A stretch of DNA of 26,534 nt from JBGSIZ01 sp041742255 (lineage in GTDB: Bacteria > Pseudomonadota > Alphaproteobacteria > Rhodobacterales > Rhodobacteraceae). The DNA is taken from NCBI GenBank assembly GCA_041742255.1, contig JBGSIZ010000351.1, positions 1 through 26,534 on the forward strand, written 5' to 3'. The translations under genes and the position numbers were made by a program. The notes beneath the pieces are model-generated. The model searched no databases. It was not told the DNA's origin and worked only from the letters and a program-made list of their open reading frames with translations. Every line of letters begins with the position of its first letter. Within the stretch, counting starts at the first letter, position 1. Shown here piece after piece: positions 7,582 to 17,625 of the stretch.

Positions 7582-8625
7582 ATGACAAAGCCCGCGCAGG
7601 CCACACCACCGCTGTCCAACATCCCCCGTCGCAGCAAGGCTGCGATGATCGTGCAAATGTTGCTGGCCGATGGACAGCGGATCGGGCTGTCCAAACTACC
7701 AGAAACGGCGCAACTTGACCTCTCACGGGAATTGTCGCGCCTGCGGTTGATCGACAAAACCACACTCAACCTTGTGGCGCTGGAGTTTGCGGCGCTCTTG
7801 GACACCGTGGCGCTCGTCCCCTCCGGCGGGGTAGAGGGAACGCTGGCCGCCCTCTCCGACCAGATCAGCCCGGCAACCGCCGCCCGCCTGCGCGAAGAAA
7901 CGGCGCACACCCGGGGCGCGGACCCGTGGGCACAGGTTCTGGCGTTGGCCCCCGCCGATCTGGTCCCCCTCATGACCACCGAAAGCATCGAGGTCTGCGC
8001 CATCGCCCTGTCCAAACTCCCCGTCGCCAAGGCCGCGGAATTGCTCAGCCTTTTACCCGGCGACAGGGCGCGGCGGATCACCTATGCGATCTCCCAGACC
8101 TCCGGCGTGGCCCCCGACGCGGTGGCGCGGATCGGGGCGGCATTGGCCACCGAATACGGCACACCGCGCGCCACTGCCTTTGCGCAGGCGCCGTTCCAAC
8201 GGGTTGGCGCCATCCTGAATTCCAGCCCGGCCGCCACGCGGGATGACGTGTTGGCGGGGCTGGGCGACACCGATCCGGCCTTTGCCGACAAGGTCCGCAA
8301 ATCCATCTTTACCTTCCTCGACATCCCCGCACGGCTGGCGGCGGGCGATGTCCCCAAGGTCGTGCGCGCCGTCGAAGGGGCGGTTCTGGTCACCGCCCTC
8401 GCCGCCGCCAAAGGAGACGGCGGGGCCACAGCAGAGGTCGCCGATTTCATCCTCTCCAACATGTCCAAACGAATGGCAGAACAATTGACCGAGGAGATCG
8501 GGGAAAAAGGACGGGTCCGCAAGTCCGAAGGCGAAACCGCGCAAACCGCGCTTATTTCCGCGATCCGGGAACAGGCCGAAACCGGGGAAATCACCCTACG
8601 GACCCCCGACGAACCCGAAGACTGA
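7582..8625 (+). CDS. FliG-like flagellar motor switch protein, divergent
   Basis: The 347-residue product has the length and three-domain layout of FliG, the rotor protein that couples stator and switch. N-terminal SKAAMIVQMLLADG (18-31) matches the KAA start of FliG. The middle part has LPVAKAAELLSLLP (146-159), VGAILNSSP (208-216) and VRKSIFTFLDI (238-248). The C-terminal domain has SNMSKRMAEQLTEEIGEKG (292-310) and ETGEI. Two hallmarks are missing: the EHPQ motif is replaced by ESIE (134-137), and the DDR charged cluster after FTF.D is replaced by LAAGD (252-256). No flagellar genes are adjacent. It may be a divergent motor component or a paralogue with another job. GGGA precedes the ATG at 7 nt spacing. 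Confidence 0.72.
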   Translation: MTKPAQATPPLSNIPRRSKAAMIVQMLLADGQRIGLSKLPETAQLDLSRELSRLRLIDKTTLNLVALEFAALLDTVALVPSGGVEGTLAALSDQISPATAARLREETAHTRGADPWAQVLALAPADLVPLMTTESIEVCAIALSKLPVAKAAELLSLLPGDRARRITYAISQTSGVAPDAVARIGAALATEYGTPRATAFAQAPFQRVGAILNSSPAATRDDVLAGLGDTDPAFADKVRKSIFTFLDIPARLAAGDVPKVVRAVEGAVLVTALAAAKGDGGATAEVADFILSNMSKRMAEQLTEEIGEKGRVRKSEGETAQTALISAIREQAETGEITLRTPDEPED

Positions 8626-8681
8626 CACACCCCTGCGCAACCATATGGACACGCCGGGGGCGCGGGCCTAACCTTGACCCC

Positions 8682-9041
8682 ATGACCAACACAATCCCCC
8701 CAGACGCCCGCCGCTGGCACGACATGGGCGGCGACCCCGCCGGCCCCGTCCCGCAGGACCAACACGATTTTTCGCTTTGGGAAAAACGGGTCGACGCGCT
8801 CATGGTGATCGGCTCGTCCACGGGGCATTTTACCGTGGACGGCCTGCGCCGCGTGCTGGAGGACATGGGGCCAGACGCCTTTGACCGGCTCACCTATTAC
8901 GAACGCTGGATCGCGGCCATCAACCAAAACCTGATCGAGTCGGGGGTATACACAACCCACGACCTCGCCGTCAAAATGGCGCAAATCACCGCGCGCGGCG
9001 ACACCTACGGCACGGCCACAACGCCGCCCACCACGCCATGA
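8682..9041 (+). CDS. Nitrile hydratase beta subunit, N-terminal half (ScnB-like)
   Basis: This 119-residue protein corresponds to the helical N-terminal half of nitrile hydratase beta: RWHDMGGDPAG near the start, WEKRVDALM near residue 33, then RRVLEDMGPDAFDRLTYYER and a C-terminal NLIESGVYTTHDL. It stops before the SH3-like half, which is encoded by the next gene, overlapping by 4 nt (ATGA). The division matches thiocyanate hydrolase (ScnB/ScnA/ScnC) and the three-subunit toyocamycin nitrile hydratase, rather than the common two-subunit enzymes. Its role would be to form the helical cap over the metal-bearing subunit. Substrate is unknown. No strong ribosome-binding site is visible. Confidence 0.8.
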   Translation: MTNTIPPDARRWHDMGGDPAGPVPQDQHDFSLWEKRVDALMVIGSSTGHFTVDGLRRVLEDMGPDAFDRLTYYERWIAAINQNLIESGVYTTHDLAVKMAQITARGDTYGTATTPPTTP

Positions 9042-9301
9042 CCCGGGTGCGGGTCCACACCTACATGCCCCCTGGCCATGTGCGCACCCCGGCCTATCTG
9101 CGGGGCAAAACGGGGGTGATCGAACGGGCGCTCGGGCCGTTTCCAAACCCCGAAACGCTGGCCTACGGCCTGCCCGGCGCGCGCACGGACCTCTACCGGG
9201 TCCGGTTCACCATGGCCGAGGTCTGGGGGGACATGGCCGAAACGCCCACCGACACGCTGGACGCCGAAATCTTTGGCCACTGGCTCGAAAGGCTCGATTG
9301 A
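9038..9301 (+). CDS. Nitrile hydratase beta subunit, C-terminal SH3-like half (ScnA-like)
   Basis: The 87-residue product matches the C-terminal SH3-like domain of nitrile hydratase beta: VRVHTYMPPGHVRTPAYLRG (4-23), GKTGVIER, then YGLPGARTDLYRVRFTMAEV and WGDMAETPTDTLDAEIFGHW. These conserved segments contact the metal-bearing alpha subunit. It starts inside the stop of the previous gene (ATGA) and its TGA overlaps the next ATG by one base (TGATG), so the three genes look translationally coupled. Alone it cannot be a full beta subunit; together with the preceding gene it supplies both halves. Confidence 0.82.
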   Translation: MTRVRVHTYMPPGHVRTPAYLRGKTGVIERALGPFPNPETLAYGLPGARTDLYRVRFTMAEVWGDMAETPTDTLDAEIFGHWLERLD

Positions 9302-9942
9302 TGCCGCATGACCACCACGATCACGACCACCTCTCACCCTCGGGGCACCCCTACCGGGCAGATGACGACACGCCGCTAACCTATTGGCAAACGCTGGAAA
9401 TCGCGGTGCGGGAACTCCTCATCGACAAAGGGGTGACCACGGCCGCCACCATCGCCCGGCAGATTGACGTGATGGATGCGCGCAGCCCGGCCAACGGGGC
9501 CGCCGTCGTGGCCCGCGCCTGGACCGACCCGGCGTTCAAATCGCGGCTCTTGACGGACGCGAGCATGGCCAGCCGCGACATGGGGTTCGACATCGGGCCG
9601 CTCCGCCTGATCGCAGTCGAAAACACGGCCCAAATCCACAACATCATCGTTTGCACCTTGTGTTCGTGCTACCCGCGCAACCTTCTGGGACTGCCGCCCG
9701 ACTGGTATAAATCGCGGGCGTACCGGTCACGAACCGTGCGGGAACCGCGTGCGGTGCTGGCGGAATTCGGGGTGACACTGGGCGCGGACGTGACAATCCG
9801 GGTCCACGACAGCACGGCAGACATGCGCTATATCGTGCTGCCCGCGCGGCCTGCGGGCACAGACGGGATGGATGCGGCGGCCTTGGCGGGCCTTGTGACC
9901 CGCGACTGCATGATCGGCACCGGCCTGCCCTTGGCACCCTAG
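9301..9942 (+). CDS. Cobalt-type nitrile hydratase/thiocyanate hydrolase alpha-type subunit (ScnC-like)
   Basis: The 213-residue metal-bearing subunit has the claw motif VCTLCSC at residues 117-123, whose three cysteines (118, 121, 123) and two backbone amides bind a low-spin metal. The Thr at 119 is typical of cobalt enzymes; iron enzymes have Ser. LLGLPPDWYKSRAYRSR follows, as in the family. Directly after the claw the sequence is YPR, where two-subunit enzymes usually have YPW or TPW. The N-terminus (HDHHDHDH) is histidine-rich. The ATG at 9301 overlaps the previous stop; a TTG one codon earlier is less likely. No activator or cobalt chaperone gene follows. The reaction is hydration of a nitrile or hydrolysis of thiocyanate; sequence alone does not decide. 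Confidence 0.87.
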   Translation: MPHDHHDHDHLSPSGHPYRADDDTPLTYWQTLEIAVRELLIDKGVTTAATIARQIDVMDARSPANGAAVVARAWTDPAFKSRLLTDASMASRDMGFDIGPLRLIAVENTAQIHNIIVCTLCSCYPRNLLGLPPDWYKSRAYRSRTVREPRAVLAEFGVTLGADVTIRVHDSTADMRYIVLPARPAGTDGMDAAALAGLVTRDCMIGTGLPLAP

Positions 9943-9989
9943 GCGAACGATACTTGCCGGGCAGCACCCCGCCCGGTAATGCTCCGGCC

Positions 9990-10877
9990 ATGACCGCCAA
10001 ACGCAAACCCACCACGGACCGCAACCGCGTCACCGACTGGTTGACAGACCGGGCGCTGCGGGCGGTGATCCACAGCCTCATGCGGCTGCCCTATGAACAA
10101 CGGCTGGCGCGGATGGGGGCGATCCTGCGGCGGGTGGTGGGTCCGGTGGCGGGGTATCGGCGGCGGGCACTGGCCAACCTCGCGATGATCTATCCCGACA
10201 TGGACCCGGCGCGGCGGCGGGCCATCGCGGACGGTGTGCTGGACAACTTTGGGCGCACGATCATTGAAAACTACTCCGGGGCAGAATTCGGGGACCGGCT
10301 GCAATCGGCGGCGGTCACCGGACCGGGCTTGGGCCTGTTGGACGCGGCGGTGGCCACCGGGCGGCCCGTCCTGTTCGTCACCGGACATTTCGGCAACCAC
10401 GAAGCCCCCCGTCAGGTGCTGACCCGGCGCGGACACAGCATTGGCGGGCTCTACCGGCCGATGAAAAACAGCTACGTGAACAGCCACTATGCGGCGACCA
10501 TGACAGACCTCTCCGGCCCGGTCTTTGAACAAGGACGCAAAGGAACCATCGGTTTCTCGCGCCTGCTCAAGGACGGCGGGATGGGCACACTCCTGTTTGA
10601 CGTGCGGGTTGCGGCAGGGGTGGCTCTGCCCTTTCTGGGGCATCCGGCCCTAACGGCCACCTCGGCGGCGGATATCGGGTTGAAATTCGACGCGCTGATC
10701 CTGCCTTACTTTGGCATCCGGCAACCGGACGGCGTCAGCTTTGAAATCGCCATCGAAGACGCGATTGCGCACACCGACCCGGTGTCCATGACACAAGACA
10801 TGAACGCGCGGCTCGAGGCCCGGATCGCGGCAAACCCCGAACAATGGTTCTGGGTTCACCGACGCTGGAAACCCTGA
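9990..10877 (+). CDS. Lipid A biosynthesis-type acyltransferase (LpxL/HtrB family)
   Basis: The 295-residue protein belongs to the LpxL/HtrB lysophospholipid acyltransferase family, inner-membrane-associated enzymes that add secondary acyl chains to lipid A. The catalytic His-Glu motif is HFGNHE at residues 133-138, preceded by GRPVLFVTG. Other family features are the N-terminal R-rich region with RRRALANLAMIYPDMD, a central LYRPMKNSYVN, and a C-terminal PEQWFWVHRRWKP. The expected DQ after the substrate loop reads DVRVAAGVALPFLG, so the donor site differs somewhat from LpxL. The ATG at 9990 is chosen over an upstream TTG at 9954. It lies 47 nt after the hydratase cluster and is convergent with the DUF1223 gene (12-nt gap). 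Confidence 0.86.
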   Translation: MTAKRKPTTDRNRVTDWLTDRALRAVIHSLMRLPYEQRLARMGAILRRVVGPVAGYRRRALANLAMIYPDMDPARRRAIADGVLDNFGRTIIENYSGAEFGDRLQSAAVTGPGLGLLDAAVATGRPVLFVTGHFGNHEAPRQVLTRRGHSIGGLYRPMKNSYVNSHYAATMTDLSGPVFEQGRKGTIGFSRLLKDGGMGTLLFDVRVAAGVALPFLGHPALTATSAADIGLKFDALILPYFGIRQPDGVSFEIAIEDAIAHTDPVSMTQDMNARLEARIAANPEQWFWVHRRWKP

Positions 10878-10889
10878 CGCGAAAACCGG

Positions 10890-11603
10890 TTACCGGGTCC
10901 GGGCAGCGGCCAGAATGGGACCATGGCCCGGGGCCTGCACAATCACCACGGCGGGGGAATTGCCAGCGGCATTGGCCTGCACCTGCAACGGGCTGCGACC
11001 ATCCCACTCGCCAATCACGGCCATGCTCGTGACGATGTTGTGATAGGTGATCTGGCGGCCCGCGTTTTCGCCCCGGCGAATATCCACGGACTGGCTCGGG
11101 GTATACCGGACAATCTGCACCACGGCGGCGCGGGCAAACGGGCGGTCGGCCTGCGCCTCAATAACAAACCGGGCACCATCGCGTCGCATCGTGACTTGGA
11201 CCCCGGTGTCGCGGCTGGACTGGGCGCGGATGGTGTCCATCACCTCCATCGCCTTGGCACCCACCACATGATCCTGCCCGCCAATCACGAACTGCGGGGT
11301 ATAGATCGTGTCGGCGCTTGCAGCACGGGCATATCCATTCTGGCGACGGGTGTGTTCGGGGCTGCCAAAGATGTCTTTCCAGCCGATATAATCCCAGTAA
11401 TCCACATGCATGGCCAAGGCGATAATATCGTCGCGGGTGGCCATCTCGGCCAGCATTTCGTCGGCAGGGGGACAGGACGAACACCCTTGGGACGTGAACA
11501 ATTCCACCACCACCGGGTTCTGCTGGGCCTGCGCGGCAACAGGCACGATCGCAGGCACGATCAAAGCGGCCATCAAGGACAAGGTGTGCAACAGCCGGGT
11601 CAT
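10890..11603 (-). CDS. DUF1223 thioredoxin-like secreted protein
   Basis: The 237-residue protein has a signal peptide (cleavage likely after AQA, residue 26), then VVVELFTSQGCSSCPPADEM with Cys41 and Cys44 as a CxxC pair. DUF1223-typical HVDYWDYIGWKDIFGSP, RQNGYARA, YTPQFVIGG and NIVTSMAVIGEWDG follow. The fold is thioredoxin-like and the location periplasmic. A redox role is inferred from the CxxC and is not established for the family. The gene is divergent from acnA with a 251-nt gap between the start codons. Confidence 0.88.
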   Translation of the reverse strand: MTRLLHTLSLMAALIVPAIVPVAAQAQQNPVVVELFTSQGCSSCPPADEMLAEMATRDDIIALAMHVDYWDYIGWKDIFGSPEHTRRQNGYARAASADTIYTPQFVIGGQDHVVGAKAMEVMDTIRAQSSRDTGVQVTMRRDGARFVIEAQADRPFARAAVVQIVRYTPSQSVDIRRGENAGRQITYHNIVTSMAVIGEWDGRSPLQVQANAAGNSPAVVIVQAPGHGPILAAARTR

Positions 11604-11737
11604 GGATTTTCCTGTTCATCTGAGTTGTCAGCGGTCTAAGACAGGGGGGCTGAAATAACCAATCAACCAATCGCGACGGCAGCGCGAGCGTTGCACTTGG
11701 GTCGCACCTGTCCGCCCGCTGATCGGTGTTTTCGGAC

Positions 11738-11766
11738 TTGGCATCAATTGTGTGCAATGGTATACA
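11738..11766 (+). promoter_or_regulatory. Predicted sigma-70 promoter of acnA
   Basis: TTGGCA (11738-11743) and TATACA (11761-11766) are separated by exactly 17 nt, close to the sigma-70 consensus, and lie 88 nt before the acnA ATG. The -10 box is embedded in TGGTATACAAA, which differs by one base from the TGGTATACCA-like palindrome of FadR-type GntR regulators. The spacer contains ATTG-TGTG-CAAT. The promoter call is fair; operator identity is speculative. Confidence 0.5.
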
Positions 11767-11854
11767 AATAGGCGACACCGCCCCTTGATTGCCTTGCCCG
11801 CATGGGGCACAACTCGTTCAACCGTTGCATTTTCCCCATTTCGGAGACCTCAGA

Positions 11855-14542
<2,688 letters not shown>

Positions 14543-14562
14543 TCCCTGCCGCACTCATGTCG

Positions 14563-14587
14563 AAACGCCCCCCAAGTGGGGGCGTTT
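14563..14587 (+). terminator. Hairpin terminator after acnA
   Basis: AAACGCCCCC pairs perfectly with GGGGGCGTTT (10 bp) around the loop CAAGT, starting 20 nt after the acnA stop, with a short T run at the end of the stem. This is typical of a factor-independent terminator and would also fold on the other strand. Confidence 0.85.
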
Positions 14588-14617
14588 TGCGCCGGGCCAT
14601 GCCCGTCGCCAGAAAAA

Positions 14618-14794
14618 GGGGGCGCTGCCCCCTCTGGTCCTGCGGCCCATTCACCCCCGGGATATTTGACGCACAAAGGCACAGACGCCCGGCACCCGGC
14701 AGGGATGCACCGACAATTTGACTTAAATTATGCTGCCTTTGTGCGTCAAATATCCCGGGGGTGAGGGCCAGCGGCCCGAGGGGGCAGCGCCCCC
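14618..14794. repeat. Long inverted-repeat element between acnA and phosphomannomutase
   Basis: The 31-nt arm at 14651-14681 (containing GATATTTGACGCACAAAGG) is repeated perfectly in inverted orientation at 14734-14764, separated by 52 nt. Outside these arms the symmetry continues imperfectly through GGGCC to a GGGGGC-GCT-GCCCCC palindrome (14618-14632) and its counterpart GGGGGC-AGC-GCCCCC (14780-14794). No ORF is carried. It sits between convergent gene ends, so it could act as a bidirectional terminator or mRNA-stabilising structure, or be a dispersed intergenic (MITE- or REP-like) repeat. No second copy is in this window, so dispersal cannot be shown here. Confidence 0.85.
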
Positions 14795-14810
14795 TGCGCC
14801 CCTCATCGCC

Positions 14811-16184
14811 CTAGGCCACCGCACCATGCAGCACCTGACGGATTTCCTCGACCTTGGCCGCAACTAGGTCCGCGTCCCATTTGGCCTCTATATTCAGACG
14901 TAGCACCGCCTCGGTATTGGACCTTCGCAAGTTCACCCGCCACCGCCCCATATCAAGGCTGATCCCATCCAGCCTGTCCACTGCCACCGCTTGTGGCACA
15001 TACCGCGCCTCGAATGCGGCCACGGCGGACACCACATCCGACAGGTGAAAGTTGATCTCGCCAGACGACGGATAGGCATCCCGCATCCATTTCACATGGG
15101 CGGACAACGGGCGACCGGACCGCGCCACCAGTTCAGCCACCAACAGCCACGGGATCATGCCGCTGTCGCAATACATGAAATTGCGGAAATAATGGTGCGC
15201 CGACATCTCGCCGCCATAAACCGCGTCAACCTCGCGCATCATGGCCTTGAGGTGGACATGACCGGTGGGTGTCGGCACGGCCCGCCCGCCGCCTGCGGCC
15301 ACAATGGACACGGTGTTCCAGATCACCCGTGGGTCATGGACAATGGCCGCCCCCGGTTCCTTGGCCAGAAATGCCTGCGCCAGCAACCCCACCACATATT
15401 CCCCGTCGATGAACGCGCCGGTTTCATCAAACAGGAAACAGCGGTCAAAATCGCCATCCCACGCCACCCCCATATCGGCCCGTATGCGGCGCACGGCGGC
15501 CCCGGTCACTGGTCGGTTCTGCGGCAACAACGGGTTCGGAATGCCGTTGGGAAAGGTCGGATCGGGGTCATGAAACAACCGGTCAAACACAAACGGCACA
15601 CCTCGCGCGCGCAGGCCTTGCGCCAGCGCATCAAATGTCGGGCCAGCCGCCCCATTCCCGGCATTGACCAGCATCTTCATCGGCCGGATCGGGGCCGGGT
15701 CCAGAAATGACAGCACCTTGGCGACATAAGCGGCGCGCGGGGTATCCTCTCGCACATGTCCACCGGGCCGCTCCGGGCCAAAGGCATCGGCGACCACCAT
15801 ATCGTGGATGGCCTGCAACCCCGCAGGTCCGGACAGCGGACGGGCCCCCTGCCCCACCAGCTTGATCCCGTTGTCCCCCACCGGATTGTGGGACGCGGTC
15901 ACCATCAACCCGCCCCCGGCACCGTAGTGGTCTGTGGCGTAATACACTTCCTCGGTGCCGCACAGGCCAAGGTCGATGACCGCCACACCTTCGGCCACCA
16001 ACCCACGGTTCAACGCTGCCTTCAACTCTGGCGAACTGTCGCGGGCGTCCCGGCCCGTGACGACAACCCGCGCCCCCGTCACGCGGGCAAACGCGCGGCC
16101 CACCCGGTAGGCCAGCGCGCCGTCAATTTCGGGTCCGAACCGGCCCCTTATGTCATAACTCTTGAACGCCGGCAGGCGGGTCAT
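14811..16184 (-). CDS. Phosphomannomutase/phosphoglucomutase
   Basis: The 457-residue alpha-D-phosphohexomutase interconverts sugar 1- and 6-phosphates, supplying mannose-1-P or glucose-1-P for polysaccharide and lipopolysaccharide synthesis. All four active-site elements are present: phosphoserine loop TASHNP (96-101, Ser98), Mg-binding DGDFDR (243-248), sugar-specificity loop GGEMSAHHYF (324-333) and phosphate-binding RSNTEA (421-426). The GEMSAH form is the one found in dual-specificity PMM/PGM (AlgC/ManB-type) enzymes. Its ATG overlaps the ccmG stop by 4 nt (ATGA), so it is translationally coupled to the cytochrome c maturation genes although unrelated in pathway. Confidence 0.93.
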   Translation of the reverse strand: MTRLPAFKSYDIRGRFGPEIDGALAYRVGRAFARVTGARVVVTGRDARDSSPELKAALNRGLVAEGVAVIDLGLCGTEEVYYATDHYGAGGGLMVTASHNPVGDNGIKLVGQGARPLSGPAGLQAIHDMVVADAFGPERPGGHVREDTPRAAYVAKVLSFLDPAPIRPMKMLVNAGNGAAGPTFDALAQGLRARGVPFVFDRLFHDPDPTFPNGIPNPLLPQNRPVTGAAVRRIRADMGVAWDGDFDRCFLFDETGAFIDGEYVVGLLAQAFLAKEPGAAIVHDPRVIWNTVSIVAAGGGRAVPTPTGHVHLKAMMREVDAVYGGEMSAHHYFRNFMYCDSGMIPWLLVAELVARSGRPLSAHVKWMRDAYPSSGEINFHLSDVVSAVAAFEARYVPQAVAVDRLDGISLDMGRWRVNLRRSNTEAVLRLNIEAKWDADLVAAKVEEIRQVLHGAVA

Positions 16185-16720
16185 CGACCCAGCGCGGCGT
16201 TCAGGGCGGGCAGGAACCGCTGTTCATAATCGCTCCCGATCAGGGGGCCGGCGAACCGGAACAGGATCGTGCCATCGCCGTCCACGATGAACGTCTCGGG
16301 AGGGGCAGTGACACCCCAGTCGATGGACGTGCGGCCGCGCGGATCAAACGCCATGGCGAAAAACGGGTCGCCTTCATCCTCCAGATAGGCGCGGGCGGTG
16401 TCGGCCTGATCGCGGAAATTGATGCCCGCCACGCGCACGCCGTCTGCGGCCATCGCGGTCAGGGTCGGATGTTCGGCGCGGCAGGGCGGGCACCAGCTCG
16501 CCCAGTAATTGACAACCGTCACAGCACCGCTGCGCAAATCGGCATCGGTCAGTTGGACGGTGCCGGGCAAGGCGTCCACAGGCACCGCCGGGGCGGGTTT
16601 GCCGATCAACGCAGAGGGGACATCTTCGGGGTTGCCCCAGAACATGCCACCCAGAAACAGGCCCGCAATAGCGGTGAAAAACACCACCGGCACAATCATC
16701 AACCACGATACCCTAGCCAT
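16181..16720 (-). CDS. ccmG: Thiol:disulfide interchange protein CcmG/DsbE
   Basis: The 179-residue membrane-anchored periplasmic thioredoxin keeps apocytochrome c cysteines reduced for haem attachment. Residues 7-28 form the membrane anchor, and NYWASWCPPC places the redox pair at Cys77 and Cys80. Family features are VNYWASWCPPCRAEHP, GINFRDQ and GVTAPPETFIVDGDGTI with the cis-proline region. The frame extends to 16771, but AGGA before the ATG at 16720 and the position of the anchor support this start. It overlaps ccmD upstream by 8 nt and the phosphomannomutase start by 4 nt. Confidence 0.94.
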   Translation of the reverse strand: MARVSWLMIVPVVFFTAIAGLFLGGMFWGNPEDVPSALIGKPAPAVPVDALPGTVQLTDADLRSGAVTVVNYWASWCPPCRAEHPTLTAMAADGVRVAGINFRDQADTARAYLEDEGDPFFAMAFDPRGRTSIDWGVTAPPETFIVDGDGTILFRFAGPLIGSDYEQRFLPALNAALGR

Positions 16721-16877
16721 CTTTGCGGTCCTCCACTCGGGCCTCCACACGGGACAGACGGGCGCGCGCACTTGCGGCCCGCCGCGCGCTCATCGCGACC
16801 AACGCCACCAGCAACAGGATGGACACGCCATAGGCGCTCAGAACGGAAACCGCATATTTGCCCAGATCGGGGATCAT
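16713..16877 (-). CDS. ccmD: Haem exporter protein CcmD
   Basis: Translation of the minus strand from the ATG at 16877 gives a 54-residue protein beginning MIPDLGKYAVSVLSAYG, with one membrane helix (residues 9-29) and a strongly basic tail (ARRAASARARLSR). This is the size and pattern of CcmD, the small protein that stabilises CcmE in the CcmABCD haem-release complex. Its ATG overlaps the ccmC stop (ATGA) and its end overlaps the ccmG start by 8 nt, exactly where ccmD is expected. The sequence itself is poorly conserved in this family, so position carries much of the call. Confidence 0.88.
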   Translation of the reverse strand: MIPDLGKYAVSVLSAYGVSILLLVALVAMSARRAASARARLSRVEARVEDRKDG

Positions 16878-17617
16878 GCCTCAACCCTCCCTGCGTGCTG
16901 TGCGCGGCCTTCAAGGGCGCGGATACGGCGCAGCCGGATCTCGGTATGGGTGCGCTGGATCACCAACGCGATGAACAACAGGACAAACGCGGCGATACAC
17001 ACCAGCAAGGGGATGTAAAACACGTCCGCCACGTTTTCCTCCTTGTCCAAGGACAACGACGCGCCTTGGTGCAAGCCTTGGTTCCAGAAATTGACGGCAT
17101 AGCGGGACAGCACCGCGAACACCGAACCCACGATGCACAAAACGGATGTCAGATCGGCGGCGGTGTCGGGATCCTCGATGGCTTCCCACAAGGCGATATA
17201 GCCAAGGTAAAACAACAACAGGATCAGAAATGACGTCAGCCGGGGATCCCACGCCCACCATGTGCCCCACATCGGCTGACCCCACACGGCCCCCGTGAAC
17301 AAGGCAATCAGGGTCATCACCATGCCCACCGGGGCCGCGGCGCGGGCGGCAAGGGCGGACACATGATGACGGCGCACCAACCAGATCAGACTGGCCACCA
17401 GCATCATGAACCACGCATTGATGGCCATCAGGGCGCTGGGAACATGCAGATAGATGATCTTGACGGTGGAACCTTGGCGGAAATCATCCGGGGTCAGAAA
17501 GAAACCCCAGACCAACCCAACCCCCATGGCAAGTGCTGCCAGCGCAAACAGCCACGGCAATACCGGGGCGGTGGTCGCCATGAACTTTTTCGGATTGGCA
17601 TATTCCCAGATCGACAT
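16874..17617 (-). CDS. ccmC: Haem exporter protein CcmC
   Basis: The 247-residue inner-membrane protein has six hydrophobic segments and the tryptophan-rich WWD motif WGTWWAWDPRLTS (117-129). The conserved haem-ligand histidines are His58 (YLHVP) and His183 (GLHQG), on either side of it. CcmC presents haem to the chaperone CcmE in the periplasm. Length is standard. It follows ccmB after 8 nt and overlaps ccmD by 4 nt. Confidence 0.96.
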   Translation of the reverse strand: MSIWEYANPKKFMATTAPVLPWLFALAALAMGVGLVWGFFLTPDDFRQGSTVKIIYLHVPSALMAINAWFMMLVASLIWLVRRHHVSALAARAAAPVGMVMTLIALFTGAVWGQPMWGTWWAWDPRLTSFLILLLFYLGYIALWEAIEDPDTAADLTSVLCIVGSVFAVLSRYAVNFWNQGLHQGASLSLDKEENVADVFYIPLLVCIAAFVLLFIALVIQRTHTEIRLRRIRALEGRAQHAGRVEA

Positions 17618-17625
17618 CGTCCCCC

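Noticed and set aside
11657..11672. Tandem AACCAATC repeat in the DUF1223-acnA gap
   Set aside because: Two 8-bp copies can arise by chance and overlap no promoter element that I can place.
11789..11854. 22-residue N-terminal extension of aconitase
   Set aside because: The extension is unlike aconitase N-termini, and GGAG precedes the ATG at 11855.
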